Under the pieces are notes generated by a model. The model saw only the letters and a list, made by a program, of their open reading frames with translations. It did not search any database and had not been told where the DNA came from. From assembly GCA_009784095.1 (NCBI GenBank), contig WRDL01000061.1, positions 1-8,736 on the forward strand: 8,736 bases of DNA, written 5' to 3'. Source of the stretch: Coriobacteriia bacterium (GTDB lineage: Bacteria; Actinomycetota; Coriobacteriia; WRKU01). Shown one piece after another: positions 1 through 6,198 of the stretch. The translations under genes and the position numbers were made by a program. Position 1 is the first letter of the stretch. Each line of letters starts with the position of its first letter.

Positions 1-20
1 CTAGATCGGCAGTGAGTTCT

Positions 21-55
21 AAAAGAGGGGTGGCAGAGATGTCGCCCCTCTTTTT
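21..55 (+). terminator. Rho-independent terminator of an upstream gene
   Basis: A ten-base perfect stem (AAAAGAGGGG at 21-30 with CCCCTCTTTT at 45-54) continues inward through T31-G44, G32-C43, G33-T42, C34-G41 and A35-T40 to a GAGA tetraloop at 36-39. The 3' arm runs straight into a T tract. It ends a plus-strand gene that lies left of the window. Because the A/T ends mirror each other it may also work on the minus strand, but no minus-strand gene ends here. Confidence 0.9.
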
Positions 56-80
56 GTCTTTCTCTTTTCTGGTGTACTTC

Positions 81-140
81 TCAATAATTATTGTTTTTCG
101 ATAATTTATTATTGACAAACGGATATTGTTGTGCCACGAT
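81..140 (+). promoter_or_regulatory. Promoter with overlapping inverted repeat for the DUF2975-Xre-DUF4153 operon
   Basis: A perfect -35 box TTGACA sits at 112-117. Seventeen bases downstream is a -10-like CACGAT (135-140) preceded by TG at 132-133, an extended -10 arrangement. The region 81-119 is much more AT-rich than the rest of the window. An 8-bp inverted repeat, TCAATAAT (81-88) and ATTATTGA (108-115), overlaps the -35 box, as expected for a repressor operator. The small Cro/CI-type protein encoded at 625-831 is the obvious candidate to bind it; that link is inferred from position only. Confidence 0.65.
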
Positions 141-169
141 GAACGTGCTTTGAGCGAGAAGGAGTTTTG

Positions 170-622
170 ATGCGTAAGAATAGTTTCGTGCATTATCTCA
201 CCAAGATCTTGATCGACATCATGTTCTATGTCGGTATACTCATCTGTCTGGCGCTGCCCTTCATTATGTCTCGTGCGATGGATTTCTTCGGCTATGACGA
301 TTCAGCCACTCTGCTCTTCACGATCGTGCTGCTCGCCTCCGGTCTGTGCACGCTTTTCATCCTTTGGGAGCTCAAGACGATGTTTCGCACCCTTCTCGGT
401 GGTGACCCTTTCATCGCCGCGAACGTCTCGAGTTTTCGAAAGATCGCGGTCGCGTGTTTTCTGATCGCGCTTATCTATGTTGCCAAATCGATCTTTCTGT
501 TCTCCCTGACCTCGGTGGTGTTCATCATCATCTTCTCTCTTGCGGGGTTGGTCTGCTTGACGCTCAAGGATGTGTTCAAGCAAGCCATCGCCTATAAAGA
601 AGAGAATGATTGGACGGTGTAG
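170..622 (+). CDS. DUF2975 family membrane protein
   Basis: This is a 150-residue integral membrane protein of the DUF2975 family, whose biochemical function is not established. Four hydrophobic helices can be read, at about residues 11-33, 43-63, 91-111 and 114-133. Between helices 2 and 3 lies a polar segment with DPFIAANVSSFRKIA, which resembles the family's hallmark (a 'PF...N...LRKIA' pattern before a helix). The ATG at 170 is chosen over the in-frame TTG at 167 because AAGGAG at 159-164 lies 5 nt before it, leaving only 2 nt for the TTG. It is the first gene of an operon; its stop lies 2 nt before the next start. DUF2975 genes are commonly paired with a YozG-like Xre regulator, exactly the arrangement seen here. 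Family assignment is by pattern recognition, without a profile search. Confidence 0.85.
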   Translation: MRKNSFVHYLTKILIDIMFYVGILICLALPFIMSRAMDFFGYDDSATLLFTIVLLASGLCTLFILWELKTMFRTLLGGDPFIAANVSSFRKIAVACFLIALIYVAKSIFLFSLTSVVFIIIFSLAGLVCLTLKDVFKQAIAYKEENDWTV

Positions 623-624
623 CT

Positions 625-831
625 ATGGCGATCATCGTCAATCTTGATGTCATGATGGCAAAACGCAAGATCAACTCGCTCGAACTTGCCGAAGCGATCG
701 ATATCACCCCCGCGAACCTCTCGATACTCAAGACCGGAAAGGCACGGGCCATTCGGTTCTCTACCCTGGCCGAGATCTGCCAAGCGCTCGATTGCCAACC
801 GGGCGACCTACTGGAATACGTCAAGGAGTGA
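625..831 (+). CDS. Cro/CI (Xre) family helix-turn-helix regulator, YozG-like
   Basis: This 68-residue protein is essentially one Cro/CI-type DNA-binding domain and probably acts as a dimeric cytoplasmic repressor. The start MAIIVNLDVMMAKRK is typical of the YozG-like group. The helix-turn-helix covers roughly residues 20-40 (LAEAIDITPANLSILKTGKA), followed by RFSTLAEICQALDCQPGDLLEY, the usual C-terminal half of this group. ATG 625 is preferred to the in-frame TTG at 610 because the family normally begins with this M-A-I-I-V-N-L-D. The Shine-Dalgarno is weak (GGTG at 616-619), so translation is probably coupled to the DUF2975 gene ending 2 nt upstream. It likely controls its own operon through the inverted repeat at 81-115 (inference). 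There is no sensor domain, so any signal would have to come through a partner, possibly one of the membrane proteins encoded beside it. Confidence 0.9.
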   Translation: MAIIVNLDVMMAKRKINSLELAEAIDITPANLSILKTGKARAIRFSTLAEICQALDCQPGDLLEYVKE

Positions 832-833
832 AT

Positions 834-2426
834 ATGGATCCAACCCCAACTCCGTGGTCGGTGCCTGCCGACCCATCCGATGCTGCACCGAGCTCCTCAC
901 GACCTCCGCTCGAGTTCGACTCTCACGATCTCGCGTTCGTCGCAGCGATGCTGGTCTGCGGATTTTTGTTCTTTAATCTCATCGTAGATGCGTTTCATCC
1001 TACGGCAGGGATCTCATTGTTCGCAGTGACGATCTTCGCCCTCACCTTCATCTATCTGAACAGATCAGGTTTCAAGCAGAGTACAAGAAGTTCGATCGTA
1101 CTCGTGCTGGCGGCGGTCTCTGCCATACAGTTCCTGATCTTCGATTACACCCTTGTCAGCTTTCTCAATTTTATCTTTCTGGCAATGCTCTTCGTCTATT
1201 GGGTCATGACGGTGACCGATCGCTCGATCACTGGTGCGCTCTCGATCTTTTTTGCGGGCGATGTCGTCGCGCAGGGACTTGTTGTTCCGTTCCGCAACTT
1301 TGGGACCGGTATCACCGCACTCTCGCGCGTTCCCAAGAAAGGCAATGTCCAAAGAATTCTGTTGGGAGTGTTGGGCATCGTGCTCTTCCTTCCACTTCTA
1401 GTTGCCGTCGTATCTCTTCTTATGTCTGCGGATCTCGCGTTCGAGACCTTCTTGACCGGCGTCTTTGATTCGGTCCATGCGCGCGCTTTCACTCCCTATC
1501 TGTGGCAATTCATTCTCGGCATACCGGTCGCACTCTATCTCTTCGGACTGATATTCGGCAACATCAAACAACGCTATACGGACACGATCACCACCGAGTC
1601 GATGACGCACGGCGCGCAGATGATCCGGATCGCGCCTCCAACGATGATAGTGAGCGCGCTGGTCGCCTTCTGTCTGATCTATCTGTTGTTCTTCATCATC
1701 CAGGCTGGATATCTCTTCTCGGCGTTCGACAATGTGCTCCCCGGCGCCTACACCTATGCGGAGTACGCGCGTCGCGGTTTCTTCGAACTGTGCGCGGTCG
1801 CCGGTATCAATCTGCTCGTACTCGCGATCGCCCACCTGTTGACTGCGCGCAAATCCGATGATATACCTCATGGCCTGCGCGTCACCACCATCATCATCTC
1901 GATATTCACCCTTTTATTGATCGTGACCGCGCTGAGCAAGATGGTGATGTATATCGACAGCTACGGGCTGACGCAGTTGCGCGTCTATACGAGTTGGTTC
2001 ATGATCCTGCTCGTTTTGATCTTTTCGACCATTCTGATCCGGCAGTTCAGATCGTTCAACGGTTCGCGCGTCGTCATCGTGGGGTTCGTCGTTCTATTCT
2101 TGGTCCTGGCATACGGCAATATCGACGGGGTCATCGCGCGCTATAACATCGATAAATACGAAGCTGAGAAAGCTCGAGGGATAGACGCAACTCTCGATAT
2201 CAATACGCTTATAGACCTCTCTGACGCGGCTATCCCTCATCTCTATGAGCTCAGTCAGCGATTAGAACTCGATGATCCGAAGCAGGCCGATCTGAACAGT
2301 CAGATCGAAGAGCTGATCTTGGAGAAGTTCGATTGCGACGATCCGGATCGTGTGACGTTTCGCTCATACAACTACCAGCGTAGCCGCGCTGAGCAGATCA
2401 GGAAAACTCTGGATATCAAGCGCTAG
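834..2426 (+). CDS. Polytopic membrane protein, DUF4153/DUF4173 family
   Basis: This is a 530-residue inner-membrane protein of the DUF4153/DUF4173 type, function unknown. Residues 1-29 are Pro/Ser-rich and hydrophilic. About a dozen hydrophobic segments follow from residue 33 to 428. Signature stretches are YTYAEYARRGFFEL (306-319), followed by a membrane helix, and YGLTQLRVYT (377-386), both typical of this family. A soluble C-terminal tail (about 433-530) begins IARYNIDKY and contains DINTLIDLSDAAIPHLYEL, also a recognised family element. The start at 834 is set by AAGGAG at 823-828, five bases upstream and inside the end of the regulator gene; earlier in-frame codons would overlap that gene and lack a ribosome binding site. 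It is the last gene of the three-gene operon and ends 12 nt from the convergent gene's stop. No terminator hairpin with a T tract is visible, so transcription may run on antisense to the CO dehydrogenase operon. Confidence 0.8.
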   Translation: MDPTPTPWSVPADPSDAAPSSSRPPLEFDSHDLAFVAAMLVCGFLFFNLIVDAFHPTAGISLFAVTIFALTFIYLNRSGFKQSTRSSIVLVLAAVSAIQFLIFDYTLVSFLNFIFLAMLFVYWVMTVTDRSITGALSIFFAGDVVAQGLVVPFRNFGTGITALSRVPKKGNVQRILLGVLGIVLFLPLLVAVVSLLMSADLAFETFLTGVFDSVHARAFTPYLWQFILGIPVALYLFGLIFGNIKQRYTDTITTESMTHGAQMIRIAPPTMIVSALVAFCLIYLLFFIIQAGYLFSAFDNVLPGAYTYAEYARRGFFELCAVAGINLLVLAIAHLLTARKSDDIPHGLRVTTIIISIFTLLLIVTALSKMVMYIDSYGLTQLRVYTSWFMILLVLIFSTILIRQFRSFNGSRVVIVGFVVLFLVLAYGNIDGVIARYNIDKYEAEKARGIDATLDINTLIDLSDAAIPHLYELSQRLELDDPKQADLNSQIEELILEKFDCDDPDRVTFRSYNYQRSRAEQIRKTLDIKR

Positions 2427-2438
2427 AGGATCGAGTGA

Positions 2439-2852
2439 TCAATAGGCGTGATCGTTCTTCATGGTGCGGTCTTTCGCGCGCTTGTCCTCGACGTTCTGTT
2501 TATAGTGCCACTCATCATCAGCCTGATGCATCTCAAGCAAGGTCTTCAGCGATTCTTGCAGGTAGGACATCTCTTTTTGGATATCGTGATAGTCGATGAT
2601 AAGCATGACGACGATCGCTCCGAGGACCGCTGAGAGCACCGCGGTGAGCGGGGTCGCGATCCATCCGATCGAGAACGTGCCGATCCTATCGGGAATGAAC
2701 GTGGAGAGACTGAGGAACACGATGCAGGCAATGAGCGCGAAAACGAGGAATTTGTTCAGTTTCTTGAGCCGTCCCGGTGTGCTCGGCATAAAGCTCGCAA
2801 GATCCTTTTGAGCCTCATGTTCTTCGTCGTTGTGCGCAATGCTTTCTGCCAT
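2439..2852 (-). CDS. Hypothetical two-helix membrane protein downstream of cooC
   Basis: This 137-residue protein is not recognised. Residues 1-30 are charged and probably cytoplasmic. Two hydrophobic helices follow at about 33-53 (LNKFLVFALIACIVFLSLSTF) and 64-86, joined by a short loop with PDR. The tail from 87 on is hydrophilic and likely helical (IQKEMSYLQESLKTLLEMHQ, a possible short coiled coil) and ends in a charged, Lys/Asp/His-rich stretch. The start is well supported: AAGGGAG (positions 2858-2864 on the other strand) is 5 nt before the ATG. It lies 53 nt after cooC on the same strand with no terminator or good promoter between them, so co-transcription with cooS-cooC is likely. It has no Cys-rich or metal-binding motif, so nothing in the sequence ties it to nickel handling or electron transfer. 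It could be a membrane anchor or simply a passenger gene. Confidence 0.75.
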   Translation of the reverse strand: MAESIAHNDEEHEAQKDLASFMPSTPGRLKKLNKFLVFALIACIVFLSLSTFIPDRIGTFSIGWIATPLTAVLSAVLGAIVVMLIIDYHDIQKEMSYLQESLKTLLEMHQADDEWHYKQNVEDKRAKDRTMKNDHAY

Positions 2853-2905
2853 GGCTACTCCCTTGTACTCCCATAAACGCAGGTACCTAGATCGCCCGAA
2901 TACCT

Positions 2906-3688
2906 CTATCGCAGATCAGCGAGAATGCAGCCCAGTTGGACGTCGATCTCTTCACGCTCCGGCAGGTCGAGAACGGACCCATCGGCCAACATGCGCTCCT
3001 GCAGTCCGGCAAGGTTTCCAAAACGATAACGCTTCTCAGGCAACGCGAGCGTCTCAGGCAAGATGATCTCATCTTGGTCGAAGCGATTCATGACGAGTAT
3101 CTGATCGGCCAGCCCCAACTCCTCTGCCAGCATCGAGATGGTCTGAGCGGTCTCGAGGCTGCGCAGCGACGGCTCGCTCACCACGACCAGGTGATCGACA
3201 TGCGCGACGGTGCCTCTTCCCAGATGCTCCACACCCGCCTCAAGATCGACCAGCACGTAGCCATCTTCGTCATAGATAAGATGCGCAAGCATCGCCTTGA
3301 GCAGAGCGTTCGCTTCACAAGCGCATCCGCCACCGGCCGATGCGATGCTTCCCATGACGAGAAGTTTCTTGCTGCCACGCTGCGTCGCACCCTCCACGAG
3401 CAGACCGTCCGATTCCGGAAGCGTGACGGCAAGAGAGCCGGATAGATCGCTCACATCGGGATCGAGCTTGATGATCCCTGAGCCCACGTAGGGTCCGAAC
3501 AGGTCTTTTCGCTGTACCAAAGCAACCGGGAGTTCCTCCGGCTTAAGGCCGGAGGCGACTCCCAGTGACAGGGCCGTATCAGCATCGACGAGCCACACGT
3601 TGTGACCGGCTCGCACGAGATAATCAGCCATCCATGCGGCGATGGTCGTCTTGCCAACACCGCCCTTACCTGCAAATGCAAGTTTCAT
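2906..3688 (-). CDS. cooC: CO dehydrogenase nickel-insertion ATPase CooC
   Basis: CooC is a cytoplasmic MinD/ParA-type ATPase that uses ATP to help load nickel into the C-cluster of CooS. The 260-residue protein has the usual family length. Visible motifs are the deviant Walker A GKGGVGKTT at residues 7-15 with signature Lys8 and catalytic Lys13; VDAD at 34-37 (switch I); the metal-binding CXC pair Cys122/Cys124 in GGCACEANALL, which in the characterised CooC dimer holds a metal ion at the interface; and VDLEAGVEHLGRGT (147-160), the switch II region, whose E-A-G-x-E-H-L-G-R-G-T is specific to CooC-like proteins. NRF at 201-203 occupies the usual adenine-binding position. It begins 9 nt after the cooS stop with no clear Shine-Dalgarno, implying translation coupled to cooS. 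All residues expected for activity appear present. Confidence 0.95.
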   Translation of the reverse strand: MKLAFAGKGGVGKTTIAAWMADYLVRAGHNVWLVDADTALSLGVASGLKPEELPVALVQRKDLFGPYVGSGIIKLDPDVSDLSGSLAVTLPESDGLLVEGATQRGSKKLLVMGSIASAGGGCACEANALLKAMLAHLIYDEDGYVLVDLEAGVEHLGRGTVAHVDHLVVVSEPSLRSLETAQTISMLAEELGLADQILVMNRFDQDEIILPETLALPEKRYRFGNLAGLQERMLADGSVLDLPEREEIDVQLGCILADLR

Positions 3689-3697
3689 TTCGTGAAA

Positions 3698-5584
3698 CTA
3701 GATACCTAATTTGGCACGACGCACATCGATAACAGCTTCGATCTTCTCCGCAGCCGCTACCGGATCAGGCTCAACGATAAATGAAGCGCCGACCACGTCG
3801 TTGAGCCCACTGGTCGCTACCTCGGTGACCAGCGCACTTCCCGTAATGTTGGGCACGACTCCCAGATGGACCGGAACACCGCTCGCGACCGCATAGAGTC
3901 CGATCGCCGCGGCCTTTTCCGAATACCACTCAGGCGCGCTTGCTGCGACCGGAAGGTCGGAGATGTCGACTCCGAGCGCGTTTGCCAGCGCCGCGCACAG
4001 CGAAAGGATGCGTGAGTTGTCCACGCAGCTGCCCACATGCAGGACCGGCGGGATACCGAGCGACTCGCAGACCGCACGCAACCCCGGCGCCGCATACTGC
4101 GCCGCCTCAGGAACAAGCAGTCCCGCTTTTCCGACCGCGTTGGTCACGCACCCGGTGACAAGTACCAGCATTCCCTTCGCTATCAGCTCTTTGACGATAG
4201 CGACGTTGGATGAATCGTGCTGAACACGCGGATTGTTGCATCCGACGACGCCGACCGCGCCTTTGATCGCGCCAGATTTGATCGCGTCAAGCAGCGGCTC
4301 GGGGGTGCCACCCAGTGCGCCGAGAATCGCTTCATTGGAAAACCCGGTCATGATCGAGACCGGCTCGCCGGGGATCTCGACACGATTCGGATCACGCTTC
4401 GTGAATGCCTCGATCGCCATCTCGACGATCTCACGGCAGACCGCCTGCGCGTTAGCCGGGGTGACCTCTTTGTGTATCTCGCCGGGAAAACGTCCCTTCG
4501 GTGAGGTCGAGATGAACTGAGTCTGATAGCACGATGCAATATGGACCAGTGAAGGCATGATGCATTGGTAGTCGACGACGATCGCCTCGACCGCGCCGGT
4601 GATGAGCGCAAGTTCGGTCATCAAGTGATTGCCCGCCATCGGGATCCCTTGGCGCATCATCAGCTCGTTGCCGGTGCAGCAAAGACCGACCACGTTGATA
4701 CCACCACTGGCACCGACACTTTTTGCGCGCTCGACAAGCTCCGGCTCACGTGCCGCGGCAAGTACCATCTCGGAGACGACCGGGTTGTGCCCGTGCACCA
4801 TGATGTTGACGCAGTCCGCTTTGAGTACCGCCAGATCGACCTGCGAAGTGATCGGTGAAGGAGTACCGAAGATCGCATCGGAGAGCTCCGTGCCGATCAT
4901 CGATCCGCCCCATCCATCGGCAAGAGCACAACGCGCTGCTTGGATCAGGAGGCTGACCGGGTCGTTATCGCAACCCATGTGCGTGCGATGCATCATCTCG
5001 ACGACCTCACGGTCGATACCGCGCGGCATCATCTTGAGTGAGTTCCAGAGGTCCTGACGTGCTTGAGGAGCACGCTCGGCAAAGGTCAGATGATCGAGTT
5101 TCGAACCGAACTGCTCATAACAGCGCTCTGCGACTTCTTTGGCGACCTTGGTGACATCACCGGTGTTGGCGTCATGTACACCCAACTCTTTTGCGACCGC
5201 ACGCAGCTTCGCCTCGTCTTTAATGGCGTAACCGGGTGCGTTGCCATCGGCGATCGCTGACAGCGTGTTGATTAAATCGCGACCATGGTCACTGTGGCTG
5301 GAGGATCCGCCTGCCACGAATCGCGCAAAATTGCGCGCTACGATCGTATCCTCGTTGGCGCCACATACGCCTTTTTTCATCTTGGAGTTCGGATTCGCAT
5401 TGATGCGACAAGGTCCCATCATGCAATTGCGGCAAGTCGTTCCCAGCTCGCAGAAGGTACAGTGCGGGGTCTGGGTCTCATAGCGGTCCCAGACCGTTTC
5501 GATCCCCTCCCGCTCTGCTTTTGCGAGAATGGCCCGCGCATCCTCCCATATCGATTTTTGATCAATTGTTTTCTCTTGACTCAT
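3698..5584 (-). CDS. cooS: Anaerobic Ni-Fe carbon monoxide dehydrogenase, catalytic subunit
   Basis: CooS catalyses CO + H2O = CO2 + 2 H+ + 2 e- as a cytoplasmic homodimer. Its 628 residues match the monofunctional family. Cluster B ligands are probably Cys51, Cys54, Cys59 and Cys74 (CRNCMMGPCR ... GVCGA). D-cluster cysteines appear as Cys42 and Cys45 (HCTFCELG), a CX2C rather than CX7C spacing. C-cluster ligands can be placed as the HGHNP histidines (264/266), Cys302/303 in GLCCTGNE, Cys341 in DYQC, Cys449 in VGCNN, Cys479 in VTGC and Cys520 in GSCVDNSR. The conserved active-site Lys557 lies in EWYSEKAAAIG, and His97/His100 match the start of the proton-path histidines. None of the metal-binding positions seems lost. 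The start is fixed by a strong AGGAGGT (5591-5597, other strand) 6 nt before the ATG. It heads the cooS-cooC operon. No CooF or acetyl-CoA synthase gene accompanies it, so the electron acceptor and direction of use are open. Confidence 0.97.
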   Translation of the reverse strand: MSQEKTIDQKSIWEDARAILAKAEREGIETVWDRYETQTPHCTFCELGTTCRNCMMGPCRINANPNSKMKKGVCGANEDTIVARNFARFVAGGSSSHSDHGRDLINTLSAIADGNAPGYAIKDEAKLRAVAKELGVHDANTGDVTKVAKEVAERCYEQFGSKLDHLTFAERAPQARQDLWNSLKMMPRGIDREVVEMMHRTHMGCDNDPVSLLIQAARCALADGWGGSMIGTELSDAIFGTPSPITSQVDLAVLKADCVNIMVHGHNPVVSEMVLAAAREPELVERAKSVGASGGINVVGLCCTGNELMMRQGIPMAGNHLMTELALITGAVEAIVVDYQCIMPSLVHIASCYQTQFISTSPKGRFPGEIHKEVTPANAQAVCREIVEMAIEAFTKRDPNRVEIPGEPVSIMTGFSNEAILGALGGTPEPLLDAIKSGAIKGAVGVVGCNNPRVQHDSSNVAIVKELIAKGMLVLVTGCVTNAVGKAGLLVPEAAQYAAPGLRAVCESLGIPPVLHVGSCVDNSRILSLCAALANALGVDISDLPVAASAPEWYSEKAAAIGLYAVASGVPVHLGVVPNITGSALVTEVATSGLNDVVGASFIVEPDPVAAAEKIEAVIDVRRAKLGI

Positions 5585-5658
5585 AACCTGACCTCCTAAT
5601 AGTTAACGATCATGAATGAGACGATGAAGTGGACATCGCTGTGCCCTTCATACTCAAA

Positions 5659-5687
5659 ATTATAGCATCGGATATGAGGATTCTGAG
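5659..5687 (-). promoter_or_regulatory. cooS promoter (extended -10)
   Basis: On the minus strand TGCTATAAT (positions 5667-5659 read downward) is a consensus extended -10 element. With 17-bp spacing the -35 would be CTCAGA (5687-5682), a poor match. Transcription would start near 5652, giving a leader of about 68 nt before the cooS ATG. A perfect -10 with a weak -35 and adjacent direct repeats suggests that an activator assists initiation; this is inferred. Confidence 0.7.
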
Positions 5688-5716
5688 GTGAGTTGTTGGT
5701 GAGTTCGTGCTGAGCC
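5687..5716 (-). repeat. Tandem direct repeats with 11-bp period upstream of cooS
   Basis: GGTGAGTT occurs exactly at 5687-5694 and again at 5698-5705, an 11-bp period. A third, degenerate copy GCTGAGCC (5 of 8 bases) follows at 5709-5716 in the same register. On the cooS strand the unit reads AACTCACC. Relative to the predicted cooS start the two perfect copies cover roughly -35 to -53, on one face of the helix, where activators such as response regulators bind. The same block lies upstream of the divergent gene at 5780. Confidence 0.5.
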
Positions 5717-5737
5717 CGCGAGTGGGCAGAGTTCGGT

Positions 5738-5743
5738 TATACT
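5738..5743 (+). promoter_or_regulatory. Likely -10 element for the gene at 5780
   Basis: TATACT at 5738-5743 matches five of six -10 bases and lies 36 bp before the ATG, with AAAGGAAGG between them. No convincing -35 is seen at 16-18 bp. Instead a small inverted repeat GCCC (5714-5717) / GGGC (5724-5727) occupies that area, which may be an operator or chance. Confidence 0.4.
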
Positions 5744-5779
5744 TTTGTTGTAGATCGCAGTGAAAGGAAGGAACCGAGC

Positions 5780-6139
5780 ATGCCGGACCGTGATATACCG
5801 CTTCAACCCGAAGAGCCACGTCCCATACCTCGTGAAGAGGCGCTTGATAATGAACAGACCGCATGGATCGATCCGACCGATCCTGATGATGAGGTGATCG
5901 GTGGTCGCCGCACGTACGAGCGACCCACCTATCAGCGACCGACAAATCAACAGCCAACGTATACCACCTACTCGATACCTGGACGAAGAGGATCCCTGCG
6001 CGGATGCCAGTTGGTACTCATTGCTATGCTTCTGCTCTTTTTGTTGAGTTGCTGTGCGTGCAACTCGATGACCAATCTCTTTACCCCAGCAACGACCGGT
6101 TCCGGTCTCTATGATTACGGCTACGACCTGGGGTATTAA
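5780..6139 (+). CDS. Small single-span membrane protein with Pro/Tyr-rich N-terminal domain
   Basis: This 119-residue protein is not recognised. Residues 1-70 are hydrophilic, acidic at first and then rich in Pro, Thr, Tyr, Arg and Gln, with an imperfect repeat YERPTYQRPTNQQPTYTTY (about 46-64). One membrane segment follows at about 74-96 (CQLVLIAMLLLFLLSCCACN), Cys-rich at its outer end. The C-terminus is short and polar, ending GLYDYGYDLGY. With RGRR-type positive charges just before the helix, the N-terminus is probably cytoplasmic. The membrane segment's Cys residues might suggest a lipobox, but it lies far from the N-terminus. The ATG has AAAGGAAGG (5763-5771) 8 nt upstream. The gene is transcribed divergently from cooS and converges on the serine hydrolase gene. 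Function unknown; it could sense or anchor something at the membrane. Confidence 0.7.
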   Translation: MPDRDIPLQPEEPRPIPREEALDNEQTAWIDPTDPDDEVIGGRRTYERPTYQRPTNQQPTYTTYSIPGRRGSLRGCQLVLIAMLLLFLLSCCACNSMTNLFTPATTGSGLYDYGYDLGY

Positions 6140-6164
6140 TCCGAATTCTACTTTTTCGTGATAA

Positions 6165-6198
6165 CGTCATCTAACTTGCGGCCGCGAGCCGCATGACG
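6165..6198. other. Stem-loop at the 3' end of the serine hydrolase gene
   Basis: CGTCAT (6165-6170) pairs with ATGACG (6193-6198), and inside it GCGGC (6178-6182) pairs with GCCGC (6188-6192) around a 5-nt loop. A 7-nt bulge on the left arm contains the hydrolase stop codon complement (6171-6173). Neither strand has a T tract right after the hairpin, so it is not a standard intrinsic terminator. It may stabilise or separate the two convergent transcripts. Confidence 0.35.

Noticed and set aside
2853..2905. A terminator or promoter between cooC and the membrane protein gene
   Set aside because: Only the 8-bp palindrome AGGTACCT (2881-2888) is present, with no T tract and no credible -35/-10 pair.
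2936..3445. A 169-residue plus-strand open frame antisense to cooC
   Set aside because: It mirrors the cooC codon pattern, lacks a ribosome binding site, and cooC is certain.
5555..5572. TTGATCAA palindrome at the cooS 5' end resembling an FNR site
   Set aside because: It lacks the 4-bp spacer between half-sites, lies inside the coding sequence and GATC is common throughout the window.
5610..5651. A 13-codon minus-strand ATG frame in the cooS leader (MKGTAMSTSSSHS), and its longer extension to 5957
   Set aside because: The ATG falls at the predicted transcription start, has no ribosome binding site and shows no regulatory codon pattern; the longer frame runs antisense through the gene at 5780.
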